Below are positions 9,252-17,810 of a stretch of 64,000 bases of DNA, piece by piece; the first letter of the stretch is position 1, and every line of letters begins with the position of its first letter. The stretch covers positions 98,148-162,147 of the forward strand of contig CAVYDG010000017.1 in the NCBI GenBank assembly GCA_963767245.1. Direction: 5' to 3'. The translations under genes and the position numbers were made by a program. Source of the DNA: Roseiarcus sp963767245. Its GTDB lineage: Bacteria > Pseudomonadota > Alphaproteobacteria > Rhizobiales > Beijerinckiaceae. A model generated the notes under the pieces. The model was given only the letters and a program-made list of their open reading frames with translations, was not told the DNA's origin and searched no databases.

Positions 9252-10164
9252 CTATGCGGCATGCAGTTGATGCTGCAAGCGACGGTTTGCGATTGTCTGG
9301 CGTTTCGCGTTCGAGGAGTATGGCCTCAGCGCGCCCGAAGTAGACGTCAGCCGGGGTAAGATTGTCGAGGCTCTCGTGATAGCGGGCATGGTTGTAGTGC
9401 GCCACGAAGGCGGCGACCTGGCGTTCGAGATCGCCGGGCAGGTAGTGCTCAAGCAGGATGCGGTTTTTGAGCGTCTGATGCCAGCGCTCGATTTTGCCCT
9501 GGGTCTGCGGATGGTAGGGCGCTCCGCGGACGTGCTCGATGTTCTGCTTGTCCAGCCAATCGGCCAGATCGCTCGCGACATATGACGAGCCGTTATCCGA
9601 CAAGAGCCGCGGTCGGTGAACGACGGTCATGTGATCGAGCCCGGAGGCCGCCAGCGCCAGATCGAGTGTGGCCGTGACGTCCTGCGCATTCATCGTCGCG
9701 CAGAGCTTCCAGGCGATAATGAAGCGCGAGAAGTCGTCCAGCACGGTCGAGAGGTAGTACCAGCCCCAGCCCGTGATCTTGAGATAGGTGAAGTCGGTCT
9801 GCCAGAGCTGGTTGGGCGCCGTGGTCTTGTCCCTGAATTCCTCGGCCGCTTTAATGACGATGTAAGCCGGGCTGGTGATAAGATCGTGCGCTTTCAGAAG
9901 CCGATAGACCGACGCCTCCGAGACAAAGTATTTTTCCTCGTCCGTGAAGCGCACCGCCAGTTCCCGCGGGCTGAGCTCGGGTTGATCCAGCGCCAAGTCG
10001 ACAATCTGGCTGCGGATAGCCTCTGGGATGCGGTTCCAGACCCGATCCGGCCGTGAGGGGCGATCCGCGAGGGCCTCCGGTCCGCCGCCTTGATACCGAT
10101 CATACCAGCGGTAGAAAGACGATCTGGGAATGCCGAGTTTCTCTAGCGCTCGTCGAGCCGGCAC
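9252..10164 (-). pseudogene. IS3-family transposase OrfB, 5' truncated and frameshifted
   Basis: From MPARRALEKLGIPRSSFYRW the frame encodes an HTH_21-like region and an rve integrase core: LWQTDFTYLKITGWGWYY (first Asp), LLSDNGSSYVASDLADWLD (second Asp) and HPQTQGKIERWHQTLKNRIL (Glu). Near 9300 the frame slips. The expected C terminus, AKRQTIANRRLQHQLHAA, is found in a second frame ending at 9252, while the original frame runs on into unrelated residues to 9175. No OrfA is present upstream, where an IS5-type fragment begins at about 10237. This is a decayed element, probably inactive. Confidence 0.82.
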
Positions 10165-10236
10165 ATGCGATCGCCTCGACCATGCCGCTCGGTCCGTTAG
10201 ATTATCAGCCTATGAAGGCGCTCCCGCGCCCGACAA

Positions 10237-10533
10237 CTATTCCCGTGACGGGAATCCGCGCTTGAACTCGATGCGCGTCGCATGAAATGGCCGCGAATCG
10301 AAGGTTCTCGACATAGTGAAGTGGCTGGGGCAGGAATTCTCGCAGTGATCGGAAGGCAGGGTCCCACGTTCGACGAGCAAGCGCCGCAGCCCGTCGCTGT
10401 CGTAAGCGGCGTCGCCAGCCAGGCGGCGGCCGGGCGGGACAGCGCTGATCAGGGCCAGTGCGACGCGAACGTAGCCAAGCTGGCCGGGGGTTACTTCGAG
10501 CGGAATGGGGCGTCCGCGAGAATTGGCCCACAA
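10237..10533 (-). pseudogene. IS5-family (IS427-like) transposase fragment
   Basis: Encodes GRPIPLEVTPGQLGYVRVAL, then ALISAVPPGRRLAGDAAYDSDGLRRLLVERGT, the central DDE part of IS5-type transposases (the Asp in GDAAYDSDGLR). The expected following part, with the RNLIERMF-type Glu motif, is missing, and the reading frame dissolves after about residue 60. It abuts the truncated IS3 gene, so one insertion probably landed in or recombined with the other. Confidence 0.72.
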
Positions 10534-10621
10534 TTATTTCCAGGTCTATCCACCAATGTGCGTCATCCCGAACATCGATCAGCCGCTCGACAAATCACGT
10601 CCTCCCGCGCCTTGCGTGTTC

Positions 10622-11794
10622 TTAATAGCTCGGGGTCGAAAACAAGATTTTGCCGCCGGCCTTGATCTCGACCTCAACTCTGTATCGCGTCAGCGCCTCG
10701 GGGTTGATCTCGATGCCGAGACCTGGCGCGTCGGGTAGCACGACCTCGCCATTGGCGTCGGGCAAGATGTGGTTCTTTGTGAGGTCGCAGGCGAGTTGTT
10801 GCAAACCCGTCGGATATTCGCACATGCGATGATCAGCGAGCCCGATGAAGGGCTGCAGGGACGCGCTGAGCGCGAGGTTCGACGTGAACGTATGGTTAAT
10901 GTAAGTGACCCCGCGCGCGACGGCGTAGTCCGCTACCTCCTTGGCTGGCCAAAGGCCGCCTATCCGGCCACTGTCGATCTGAATGAAGCCGACCCGGCCG
11001 AAGTCGATGAGATGCTCCGCCATATGACGGTTGTGGGCGGCCTCGCCGCCGGCCGTTCTCACTGACTGCGCGCGGTCACGAAGTTCTCCATACGCGCGAT
11101 AGGCGGAGCCATGGAACGGCTCTTCGAAAAAGGTAACGCGATTGCGTTCCATCGCGTCAAGCCGCAGTGCCGCCGCGGCGACATTCTCGCCGAACACCTG
11201 TCCGGCATCGATCAGCAAGATACCGTCGGACCCGAGACCTTCGCGCGCGGCGTCGATGCGGGCGACGTCGCCCTCGAGCGATTTGCCGAAAGGGGCCCAG
11301 CCGAACTTGGCGGCGCGGAAACCGGCCTCGCGATTCTGCGCGGCGCGCGCGAGGGTCTCGTCAGGCGTTGCTCCGAACAGCACCGAGGCATACGGCAGTT
11401 TAGGATACGCCTTCGGATAGCCCAGGAGTTGGTATGTCGGCGCTTCGCGCGCACGACCCAGTAGATCCCACATTGCCATCTCGATGCCCGACCAGGTGTG
11501 GGCAGCCTGCAGCAGATCCATGCTGTTATAGGCGACATTCGCCGACATGCGACGGATGTCGTCCGGACCGTCCAAAGTTTCGCCCAGCACCGAGACTGAC
11601 ACGGGCCGACAGGCGCCATGCGACATCGGTGCGACGAACGCTGCAATCGAGGGTAGCGGGGAGGCCTCGCACTCGCCCCAGCCTTGATGCTCGCCCGCGG
11701 TCACCCGCACGACAAGCGCATCTTGGCTACCGTCGGCAGCCGTCGTGACGTTCGGCATTGCGAGGTAGAAAAAGTCCACGCTCTCGACTTTCAT
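10622..11794 (-). CDS. Enolase-superfamily enzyme (mandelate racemase/muconate lactonizing type), first copy
   Basis: 390 residues with the capping domain at 1-125 and the barrel after it. Barrel landmarks are FRAAKFGWAPFGK (second-strand Lys), LLIDAGQVF (first metal ligand Asp), VTFFEEPFHG (Glu), VRTAGGEAAHN (Glu), GFIQIDSGRIGG and YINHTFTSN with the catalytic-side His. This pattern fits acid-sugar dehydratases and related enzymes, which abstract a proton alpha to a carboxylate using Mg2+. The nearby aldose epimerase, second enolase-superfamily gene and SDR suggest a sugar to sugar-acid route. The substrate is not assigned. Confidence 0.85.
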   Translation of the reverse strand: MKVESVDFFYLAMPNVTTAADGSQDALVVRVTAGEHQGWGECEASPLPSIAAFVAPMSHGACRPVSVSVLGETLDGPDDIRRMSANVAYNSMDLLQAAHTWSGIEMAMWDLLGRAREAPTYQLLGYPKAYPKLPYASVLFGATPDETLARAAQNREAGFRAAKFGWAPFGKSLEGDVARIDAAREGLGSDGILLIDAGQVFGENVAAAALRLDAMERNRVTFFEEPFHGSAYRAYGELRDRAQSVRTAGGEAAHNRHMAEHLIDFGRVGFIQIDSGRIGGLWPAKEVADYAVARGVTYINHTFTSNLALSASLQPFIGLADHRMCEYPTGLQQLACDLTKNHILPDANGEVVLPDAPGLGIEINPEALTRYRVEVEIKAGGKILFSTPSY

Positions 11795-12223
11795 CTAGGT
11801 CGATCTGCCTTGTTATTTCGATCGGCGGGCCGCGATCGAGTTCAGGCCGCGCTGTCTGTCTAATCAGCGGGCCGCAATGTTGTCGTCGTAGTCCGCCATC
11901 GCCACTAACCCACTACCCGAGCTGAGCCTGCCTGGCGTTGCCGCCATCCGGATCAAGCCCTCCCTTAGTGAGAGCACTTCGCGTAGCGAGCGGTCGACAT
12001 CCTAGGGCTTTCGCCGGCATATGTGATTTCGCCAGACACATTGGTCCTCTCGAACAACGCGCTCCGTCACTTCCGATAGGCCGCAGAGGCGTTCGACAGC
12101 GTCGACCGGAAGGTCAAGAGTTGCAATCTTCCCGCCAAGGTTCTCGCTGAGGGCCGATTAATGCCGGAAATCGACGCGCGGATCGTATACGACCCAAACG
12201 GCATAGCGACAAGTTGGCTCCGG
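11795..12223. other. Gap of about 430 bp without a recognisable gene
   Basis: Lies between the aldose epimerase-like gene and the first enolase-superfamily gene, both on the minus strand. No conserved reading frame, transposase trace or strong hairpin was recognised. It may hold the promoter of the downstream dehydratase. Confidence 0.45.
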
Positions 12224-13111
12224 TCATGTGGAAACATCGAACCGTAACGTTCCCGATATGCTTTCGCCGGGCTCCAGGATATGTACGCCGGCAGATACGC
12301 GGCCCTGATTGAGCCCATCGAAGGCGCAGGGCGCATTGCTCTGCGGTTCGAGGCAGAAGATTGGCTGACCGCCAGGAACATGGGACATCAGGTGGCGGAA
12401 GACTGGATCGGCAGTAAGCGAAACCCCGACGCCGGCCTCGGGCCAGACGATCTCCGCGCGACCATCCCAGTCGACGTAGCAGATATTGCGGTAATCGCTA
12501 GGCGGAGGGCGCGGTGTCGCATAGTCCGCTTCGGCCGTCACCGGAACGAGCCGCTTCGTCTGCCCTTCCCGGTCGCTGAGCCACATCCCTGTGGCGGCAA
12601 AGCGTATGAGCGCGCCGCCATGCGTCGGAAACCACGGATGCTGCCCGAAACTGAACGGCATCCGTCGTTCGGCGCGGTTAGTCAGCGCCGTCTTTACTGT
12701 CAACCCCGCGCGATCGATGCCAAAACGCTGCACTGCCGAATAGCGATAGGCCTCGCCTACCCGGCCTTCGTCCAGTGCAAGGATGGCCACTGTCTCGTTC
12801 ACGGATGCCACCCGCCAGGGTGATTGCCAACCAGAGCCGTGGAAATTAAGCCGAGTGCCAGCCATATTGGAGGCGACTTCGTAGCCTCGCCCCTCGAAGG
12901 TAAAGCGGTTGTCGCGGATGCAATTGGCGAAGGGAAGCATCGGGAACATTCCCGAATAGAGTGCGTCCGACAGGCCGCCCGGAAAGCGTCCAAAGGGACG
13001 CAGGAGATCGAAGGGCTTTCCCCTTTGTTCGAAGCGGAAGGCGCCAATGCAGCCGCCAATCTCGGGCCTGAGCTCGAGGCTCAATGTGTCGGCCTTGAGC
13101 AGCAGGGCCAT
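12224..13111 (-). CDS. Aldose 1-epimerase-family protein
   Basis: 295 residues with the galactose-mutarotase beta-sandwich landmarks: LSLELRPEIGGCIGAFRF at the N terminus, GMFPMLPFANCIRDNRF, NFHGSGWQSPW, MPFSFGQHPWFP with the catalytic His, and CLEPQSNAPCAFDGLNQ near the end with the likely catalytic Glu. Such enzymes interconvert alpha and beta sugar anomers. It belongs to the minus-strand sugar cluster with the SDR and two acid-sugar dehydratase-like genes. The IS200-type element sits immediately 5' of its ATG, separating it from the enolase-superfamily gene that should precede it, so its expression may now depend on sequences in the element. Confidence 0.85.
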   Translation of the reverse strand: MALLLKADTLSLELRPEIGGCIGAFRFEQRGKPFDLLRPFGRFPGGLSDALYSGMFPMLPFANCIRDNRFTFEGRGYEVASNMAGTRLNFHGSGWQSPWRVASVNETVAILALDEGRVGEAYRYSAVQRFGIDRAGLTVKTALTNRAERRMPFSFGQHPWFPTHGGALIRFAATGMWLSDREGQTKRLVPVTAEADYATPRPPPSDYRNICYVDWDGRAEIVWPEAGVGVSLTADPVFRHLMSHVPGGQPIFCLEPQSNAPCAFDGLNQGRVSAGVHILEPGESISGTLRFDVST

Positions 13112-13130
13112 GCTAGCGTAAGCGGGAGAC

Positions 13131-13147
13131 CCCCGGCTTTGCCGGGG
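13131..13147. repeat. Left-end hairpin of the IS200-type element
   Basis: Seven-base arms CCCCGGC and GCCGGGG with a TTT loop. It is nearly identical to the hairpin at 13748-13766, as expected for paired transposase-recognition structures. Confidence 0.75.
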
Positions 13148-13230
13148 TGGCAGTAGCAGTTTGACGTTTAGGGCGGTCCATCAGCGGAGTTCCAACGTGA
13201 GCAGCCACTCACACGAAAGGAACTCCACCG

Positions 13231-13662
13231 ATGGACGAGTACGAGAGCCTAAGCCACACCACATGGGACTGCAAATATCATGTGGTTTTCATTCCGAAAT
13301 GTCGGCGCAGGACGTTGTATCAGGAGCTACGGCGCCATCTGGGCGAGGTTTTCCGCCGGCTTGCGCTCCAGAAGGAGTCGAAGGTCGAAGAAGGGCACTT
13401 GATGCCCGATCACGTGCACATGCTGCTGTCGATCCCGCCGAAACATGCGGTGTCGCAGGTCGTCGGGTACATCAAGGGCAAGAGCGCGATCCACATGGCT
13501 CGGGTTTATGGAGAGCGCAAACGCAATTTCGTCGGACAGCACTTTTGGGCCCGAGGTTTCTTCGTCAACACGGTCGGGCGGGACGAGGAGGCGATCCGCG
13601 CCTACATTCGCAACCAAGAGAAAGAGGATCAGAGGCTCGAACAGATGAATCTCTGGCGCTGA
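13231..13662 (+). CDS. tnpA: IS200-type Y1 transposase TnpA
   Basis: 143 residues, the usual length for IS200 transposases. It has the HUH motif in LMPDHVHMLLSIPP (His-hydrophobic-His) and the catalytic Tyr region near the C terminus in VGRDEEAIRAYIRNQEKED. The start MDEYESLSHTTWDCKYHVVF is typical and is preceded by AAAGGAACTCCACCG. It moves single-stranded DNA by tyrosine-mediated cleavage. The gene appears intact. There is no accessory tnpB. Confidence 0.92.
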   Translation: MDEYESLSHTTWDCKYHVVFIPKCRRRTLYQELRRHLGEVFRRLALQKESKVEEGHLMPDHVHMLLSIPPKHAVSQVVGYIKGKSAIHMARVYGERKRNFVGQHFWARGFFVNTVGRDEEAIRAYIRNQEKEDQRLEQMNLWR

Positions 13663-13747
13663 AAAACGCCACCTTCAGGTGGCCGCCAAACTCAAGGGGG
13701 CGCCTCAGCGACCCCTCCTACCGCTTTGAGCGGTTCACACCATAAAG

Positions 13748-13766
13748 CCCCCGGCTTTGCCGGGGG
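13748..13766. repeat. Right-end hairpin of the IS200-type element
   Basis: Eight-base arms CCCCCGGC and GCCGGGGG with a TTT loop, five bases from the ancestral TAA stop (13771-13773) of the second enolase-superfamily gene on the opposite strand. It may also act as a terminator-like structure for that gene. Confidence 0.72.
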
Positions 13767-13770
13767 ATAC

Positions 13771-14906
13771 TTACGCGAACACAGCGTTCAAGTTGCGGGT
13801 CATCTCTCGCAGCGTGTCGCCTCTCAGTTTGATGCCGAGCCCGGGTCCGTCCGGATCGCCAACATCCCATCGCCGTCCAGCGTCCAGCCGCCCTCCGTGA
13901 TGTCATCCACATAGGGCGACCCGCCGATATATTCGACGAGATCGGCGGTCGGCACCGCCGCGGCGAGCTGGAGATCGGCGGCGAGGCCGACTGCGGTATT
14001 CCAGCCATGCCCAATATATTTGATCCCGAAGGCGTTGGCGGTGCGGGCAATCTGAATCTGCTCAGAAATGCCGCCGACCTTGGTCACATCCGGTTGCACG
14101 ATATCGAGCGCGCGCCTTTCGAGCCAGGGCAAGAAACTTTGCCGCCGGGTGATGCACTCACCGCTCGCGATGGGCACGGGGCTGCGTTCGCGCAACGCCT
14201 TGAAGTCGTCGAGCGCATCCGGTTTCAGCGCCTCCTCGAACCAGGCGACCTCGAAGTTCTTGAGCATGTGGGCAGTATTGATCGCCCAGTTGAGTCCCTG
14301 CGGCCAGAACGCATCCGAGCCGCCTGCATCGACCATTAGCAGGCAATCGTCGCCGGCACCCTTGCGCGCCGCCCTGACGATCTGCTCGTCGAGCTTGCGG
14401 GACACTCGGCCGAAGGGTCCCCAGCCAATCTTGATCGCTTTGAACCCTTGCGCGCGGTAGAAGGCGGTGCGCTCCTCCATTAGTTCAGGCATCTCCATCA
14501 AGATCGAGGCATAGGCCTGCACTCTGGTGCGGTAGTTGCCGCCCAACAGGCGTCCGATCGGCTGGCCGGTCACCTGCCCAAAAATGTCCCATAGGGCGAT
14601 GTCAATCCCGGAAATGGTGTGCGTCAGTGTACCACCGTGCCCCATCCAGAAACTGTTCTGGTGGAGTTTTTCGGTAACGCGCATCGGCTCAATGGCCGTC
14701 TCCCCGATGGCGAGGGGTCTAAGTACGTTGAGCGCCGCCTCGGCAAGGCGGGAGTTGGTGAAGACGCTTCCCACGCCGATCAGCCCGGCGTCGGTTTTGA
14801 CGATCACGAGGGCATGTACCGAATTTCCCGGCTGGATCTCGTTGCTCCAACCGCCTTTGGGCGACTTACCGAATAGTCCGAGGCAGTCGATGGATCTGAT
14901 CTTCAA
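13771..14906 (-). CDS. Enolase-superfamily enzyme, second copy, with C-terminal frameshift
   Basis: Start is a TTG (LKIRSIDCLGLFG) with GAGGA five bases upstream, close to the SDR stop. Barrel landmarks are FKAIKIGWGPFGR, LLMVDAGGSDAFW, VAWFEEALKPD, PIASGECITRRQ, DIVQPDVTKVGG and IGHGWNTAVG. As written, the frame ends at 13824 after DGDGMLAIRTDPGSASN. Inserting one C in ATCCGG (about 13855) restores DGPGLGIKLRGDTLREMTRN and a TAA at 13771, the expected C terminus. So 18-24 residues are lost by a single-base deletion, or this is a sequencing error. It is probably an acid-sugar dehydratase acting with the adjacent SDR. Confidence 0.8.
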
Positions 14907-14917
14907 AGCATCCTCAT

Positions 14918-15718
14918 CTAAAATGTCGCCGAGACGCCGCCATCGACCAGCAGGATCTGGCCCGTGACGTAGCCGCAATCGTCCCCGCAAAAGAACGCGG
15001 TGGCGCGCGCGATATCGTCGGGCTGCGCCGGCCGCCGCAGCGGTATGCGGCCATATTTGATGTAGACGTCCTTGAACCAGTCAGTCTGGTGTTCATGGCC
15101 GCTCCCGTCAGGCAGCAGCGCCATACGGGTGTCGACGAAGCCTGGGCAGATGCAGTTGACGAGGATGCCGGCGGGGGCGAGGTCAACCGCCAGCGTCCTT
15201 GTCATATTGACGACGCCTCCCTTTGCGGTCGCATAGGCGACGCTGTCAGCAGCCCCTCGCACCCCGAGGATCGAGGCAATGTTGACGACGCGTCCATTTG
15301 TGGAGCGGCGAAGCAGGGGCAGAAGGCCGAGTGTGACCCAGAGCGCCCCGTCCTGATTTGTCCGCCGCACTTCCTCGAAGCGGTCGCGAGTGAGCTTTTC
15401 GAGCGGAGTCGCATCGAGGATAGCAGCGTTGTTGACCAGGATATCGAGCCGACCCCAGCGCGAGCTGATCACCGCGGCTAGCTCCGCAACCGCCTGCTCG
15501 GAAGTGATATCGACCGCGAGCCCAAGACTGTCCGCGCCGTGCGCGGCAAGGTCGTCCGCAACCGAGCAGGCGAGATCGCCGTCCCGATCCGACAGCACTA
15601 CCGTGGCGCCCCGCGCGGCCAACAGTCGGGTGATGGCTTCTCCTATGCCGCGCGCGGAGCCGGTGACCAGCGCGACCCGGCCGGACAATGCCCCGGCCTC
15701 TTGGACGTTTTCGATCAC
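14918..15718 (-). CDS. Short-chain dehydrogenase/reductase
   Basis: 266 residues from a GTG with GAGGGAA just upstream. It is a classical SDR: cofactor motif VTGSARGIGEAI, NNAAILDATPLEK, catalytic Ser in VNIASILGVRG, YATAKGG as the YxxxK site, and CPGFVDTRM after the sixth strand. The residues after the second strand (LSDRDGD, with Asp) favour NAD over NADP. It is followed closely by the enolase-superfamily gene and preceded, with a few bases of overlap, by a truncated GntR-type regulator. It probably oxidises a sugar or keto-sugar acid in the same route. Confidence 0.87.
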   Translation of the reverse strand: MIENVQEAGALSGRVALVTGSARGIGEAITRLLAARGATVVLSDRDGDLACSVADDLAAHGADSLGLAVDITSEQAVAELAAVISSRWGRLDILVNNAAILDATPLEKLTRDRFEEVRRTNQDGALWVTLGLLPLLRRSTNGRVVNIASILGVRGAADSVAYATAKGGVVNMTRTLAVDLAPAGILVNCICPGFVDTRMALLPDGSGHEHQTDWFKDVYIKYGRIPLRRPAQPDDIARATAFFCGDDCGYVTGQILLVDGGVSATF

Positions 15719-16200
15719 GGATTCCCTCGGCTGTGATGTCCGCTCTTGCGCCTGGCAGGTCCGGAAAAATGCGTCGCGAGCACGGTGTCGATGTCGTCGA
15801 CGGAACCGTGTTCGAGGTAGTCGAGCAACTGCAAGTGAAGCCACACCTCGCCCGGCCGATCCTCGGCGTCCGACCAGTCCCCACAGAAGACAATGACGAG
15901 GTGCTGAGCGAGCTCTTCCCAAATCAGGGCGGCAAGCTCGTTGCCCGAATGGTGCGCGATGGCGCGGTGCAAATCGAGGTCGATCGAGCTCAAGACAAGC
16001 GGGTCGTCGGAGGCGGATAACTCGGCCATGTCGGAGACTATCTCCTCAAGCTCGGCGGGAAGGGCCGAACTGCCCCGGCCTTCGCGCATGACGCGCTGGA
16101 AGATGATCTTTTCCACAGAGAAGCGCAGCTCGAATAAGATCCGAGATGCGGCGTGGGCTGTAATCGGAAACGCGCAGACCGGGGCGCTCGCCGCCCACAA
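15715..16200 (-). pseudogene. GntR-family regulator, FCD domain only (5' end lost)
   Basis: About 140 recognisable residues forming the FCD ligand-binding domain of FadR-type GntR regulators: ILFELRFSVEKIIFQRVM, SSIDLDLHRAIAHHSGNELAALIWEELAQHL and LLDYLEHGSVDDIDTVLATHFSG with the metal-binding His pattern. The N-terminal winged helix is missing. Beyond about 16200 the sequence gives way to an IS3-type remnant on the other strand. It was presumably the local repressor or activator of the SDR/dehydratase genes and can no longer bind DNA as annotated. Confidence 0.72.
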
Positions 16201-16299
16201 GGATGCCGCGAAGCTGCAGCTTCTGCATCGCCTCGCGCCGGCATCCGGCTGACCTGCAACGCCGAGGCGTTCCCCGCCTCAGTAGTGCGCTCGCCGGCG

Positions 16300-16451
16300 G
16301 CCTTCTCGCCACGGGCGATGTCGCCGACGACCTTCCGCGATTCATCGACGAGGTCTACAATGCTCGCCGACTTCATTCAGCCTTGGGCTATCTCAGCCCG
16401 CAACAGTTCGAGGAGCGCAATCCCCGGCCGGCGGTCAAATCAGCAGCCTGA
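16300..16451 (+). pseudogene. IS3-family transposase, 3' remnant
   Basis: The plus strand encodes DDLPRFIDEVYNARRLHSAL then GYLSPQQFEERNPRPAVKSAA and a stop, the characteristic C terminus of IS3 OrfB proteins. Everything upstream, including the DDE core, is gone. It truncates the neighbouring GntR-type regulator. Confidence 0.75.
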
Positions 16452-16499
16452 TCCTTGTCCGCCCCAAGGGGCCCACTCCAACCGGGGGGCAGTTTTGCG

Positions 16500-16665
16500 C
16501 GCCGATTGACAGTCTATATTCGCTGACCGAGACATGCAAGCTCAATGATGTCGATTTGCGCGCTTGGCTCGCCGACCTCCTCGCCAAGCTCCCCGACCAT
16601 CCTGCTCATCGCATCGGCGAGATGATGCCCTGGTGTCGGGAGCCATCTTGGCTTGAGAATATCGA
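16500..16665 (+). pseudogene. IS66-family TnpC, C-terminal remnant
   Basis: Reads APIDSLYSLTETCKLNDVDL then RAWLADLLAKLPDHPAHRIGEMMPW, matching the conserved end of IS66 transposases (IETAKLNDVDP-type, ending in LLPW). Only about 45 codons remain, directly after the IS3 fragment. It shows that several unrelated elements were inserted and deleted here. Confidence 0.72.
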
Positions 16666-16681
16666 ACTTCGCGTCAAAAAA

Positions 16682-16730
16682 GCCATCAAATGTGAGAATA
16701 TCGACCAAAAATATTCTCACGTTTGATGGC
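16682..16730. repeat. Inverted repeat with 20-bp arms
   Basis: The arms are 16682-16701 (GCCATCAAATGTGAGAATAT) and 16711-16730, complementary at 19 of 20 positions around a 9-base spacer. It could be the joined ends of a lost element, a protein-binding operator, or a cruciform. It sits at the edge of the IS66 remnant. Confidence 0.6.
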
Positions 16731-16734
16731 CTTG

Positions 16735-17037
16735 CCTCGCCGCTTGAGCTTCGAGCCGAGCTGTCTCGCATAGGCGTTCGAACGCTCTTCGCCCCCGTAG
16801 GATCGTCTCATCCCGAACAGCGCTGAGGGTGTCGGGATTTGCGATCGTTTGCGAGACGCCTGCCAAAAGGGCGGGACGGAAAGAGATAGGCAACGCCGCA
16901 ACGGCGGCATGGTTGATCCTGCGCTTGATGGGCCGCGCGAGATCGTCGAATTCGGGAAGGATCGTGCCGAGCGCCCAGCCGACATCGGGATCGCGACCAT
17001 TCGCGCCGCAGGGTCGGTCTATGTGAAACTCGAGGCG
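16735..17037 (-). pseudogene. Unidentified coding remnant
   Basis: One minus-strand frame stays open for about 100 codons without a clear start: LEFHIDRPCGANGRDPDVGW, ALGTILPEFDDLARPIKRRI, then NHAAVAALPISFRP and further residues ending EAQAARQGHQT. Composition is protein-like, but I do not recognise the family. It lies between the 20-bp inverted repeat and an IS481 fragment and has no ribosome-binding site, so it is probably a gene piece carried in or left behind by transposition. Confidence 0.3.
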
Positions 17038-17363
17038 CTATAGCCCGCCCCTGGCCACTATCGCGTTCCACCTTCAGGGACTGAATTGACCCTCAACGGC
17101 GGGTGCTTGAGTTAAAATCAACAATTCCAGGACGCGTGATATAGCTGCTGGCTGTAATTTGATTAGCGCCTCACAGAGACGAGAGGGAACATCGCATTGT
17201 CCAACTCGTTTGGTGTCATCGACGAGGTCCAGTGCCCAATTTAGGAGCAGCCGGCGAGGGATCGCCCATCTTGTCGAGGAATTCGGTTCGCTTCGCTATC
17301 AGGCGCTCCTGAGTTGGTCGTCTCGGGCGCAGTCGGCGACCGGAATCTGGCGAAGCCGCAAAG

Positions 17364-17476
17364 CTTCGGGTTGACGCCGTAGCGCTTCGCTAGCGACCTC
17401 AAGCTCTCTTGACTATGCTGTAACGCTCGACGGACCGCCTCTGTCGTCGTGGCGCTCCCGTGTAAACCTGTCCCAT
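17364..17476 (-). pseudogene. IS481-type transposase, N-terminal fragment
   Basis: The minus strand encodes HGSATTTEAVRRALQHSQES then LRSLAKRYGVNPK, the N-terminal helix-turn-helix of a common transposase with leader MGQVLHGSATT. The leader is one base out of frame (ATGGGACAGGTT, then a shift), and after GVNPK similarity stops. Only the first 40 codons remain. Confidence 0.7.
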
Positions 17477-17645
17477 AGCGCCGCCTTCGAATCACTCGAC
17501 AAGAATGCACCATCAAAGCTCGGGACCAAATAGCTAGAGCGGGATGACTTTTTGGGCTGAATTGGGTAGGGATCCCAAGGTGGACGCTTTCCCCGCCTTT
17601 TCATCTTGAGACGAACAATCCGGGGCTGTCCGTGTTTGTGTGTTT

Positions 17646-17717
17646 GGCGCGCTTATTTCTCCTCCCAGACGAGCGCGCCAGCCCCGCGGTTGAGCCCTCC
17701 TCCCGCGGGGCTTTTTT
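17646..17717 (+). ncRNA. Candidate anti-Shine-Dalgarno (cuckoo/alpha-r8-like) small RNA
   Basis: Two adjacent hairpins on the plus strand. The first pairs GGCGCGCT (17646-17653) with AGCGCGCC (17672-17679) around an 18-base loop containing CTCCTCCC. The second pairs AGCCCCGCGG (17680-17689) with CCGCGGGGCT (17703-17712) around a loop containing CCCTCCTC and ends in TTTTTT, an intrinsic terminator. Loops exposing CCUCC motifs are the hallmark of alphaproteobacterial sRNAs such as the cuckoo RNAs and MmgR (alpha-r8), which bind ribosome-binding sites. No protein gene feeds this terminator from upstream. The 5' end and promoter are not resolved. The identification is by structure only. Confidence 0.55.
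17680..17717 (+). terminator. Rho-independent terminator
   Basis: Ten-base perfect GC-rich stem with a 13-base loop followed by six T residues. It forms the 3' hairpin of the candidate small RNA. Confidence 0.8.
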
Positions 17718-17810
17718 ACGGGTGCCTAAGCGGGGAAGGCGCCGGCGCGCCGACTACCTTCAGAAGGCGCGCCTGCGTTCCTCGCGCCCTCCTTTCGCGT
17801 CTCTAGAGCC

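Larger units (their letters stand above)
13112..13775 (+). mobile_element. IS200/IS605-family element (IS200 type)
   Basis: About 0.66 kb with a single tnpA gene and a hairpin at each end instead of long inverted repeats. The left hairpin is CCCCGGC-TTT-GCCGGGG (13131-13147); the right is CCCCCGGC-TTT-GCCGGGGG (13748-13766). Such subterminal palindromes are the recognition sites of Y1 transposases in this family. The exact cleavage sites cannot be fixed by eye. The element lies between the stop region of one catabolic gene and the start of another. Confidence 0.8.

Noticed and set aside
13748..13766. CRISPR-like repeats from the two identical CCCCGGC hairpins
   Set aside because: Only two copies 600 bp apart, matching the paired ends of an IS200-type element; no spacers.
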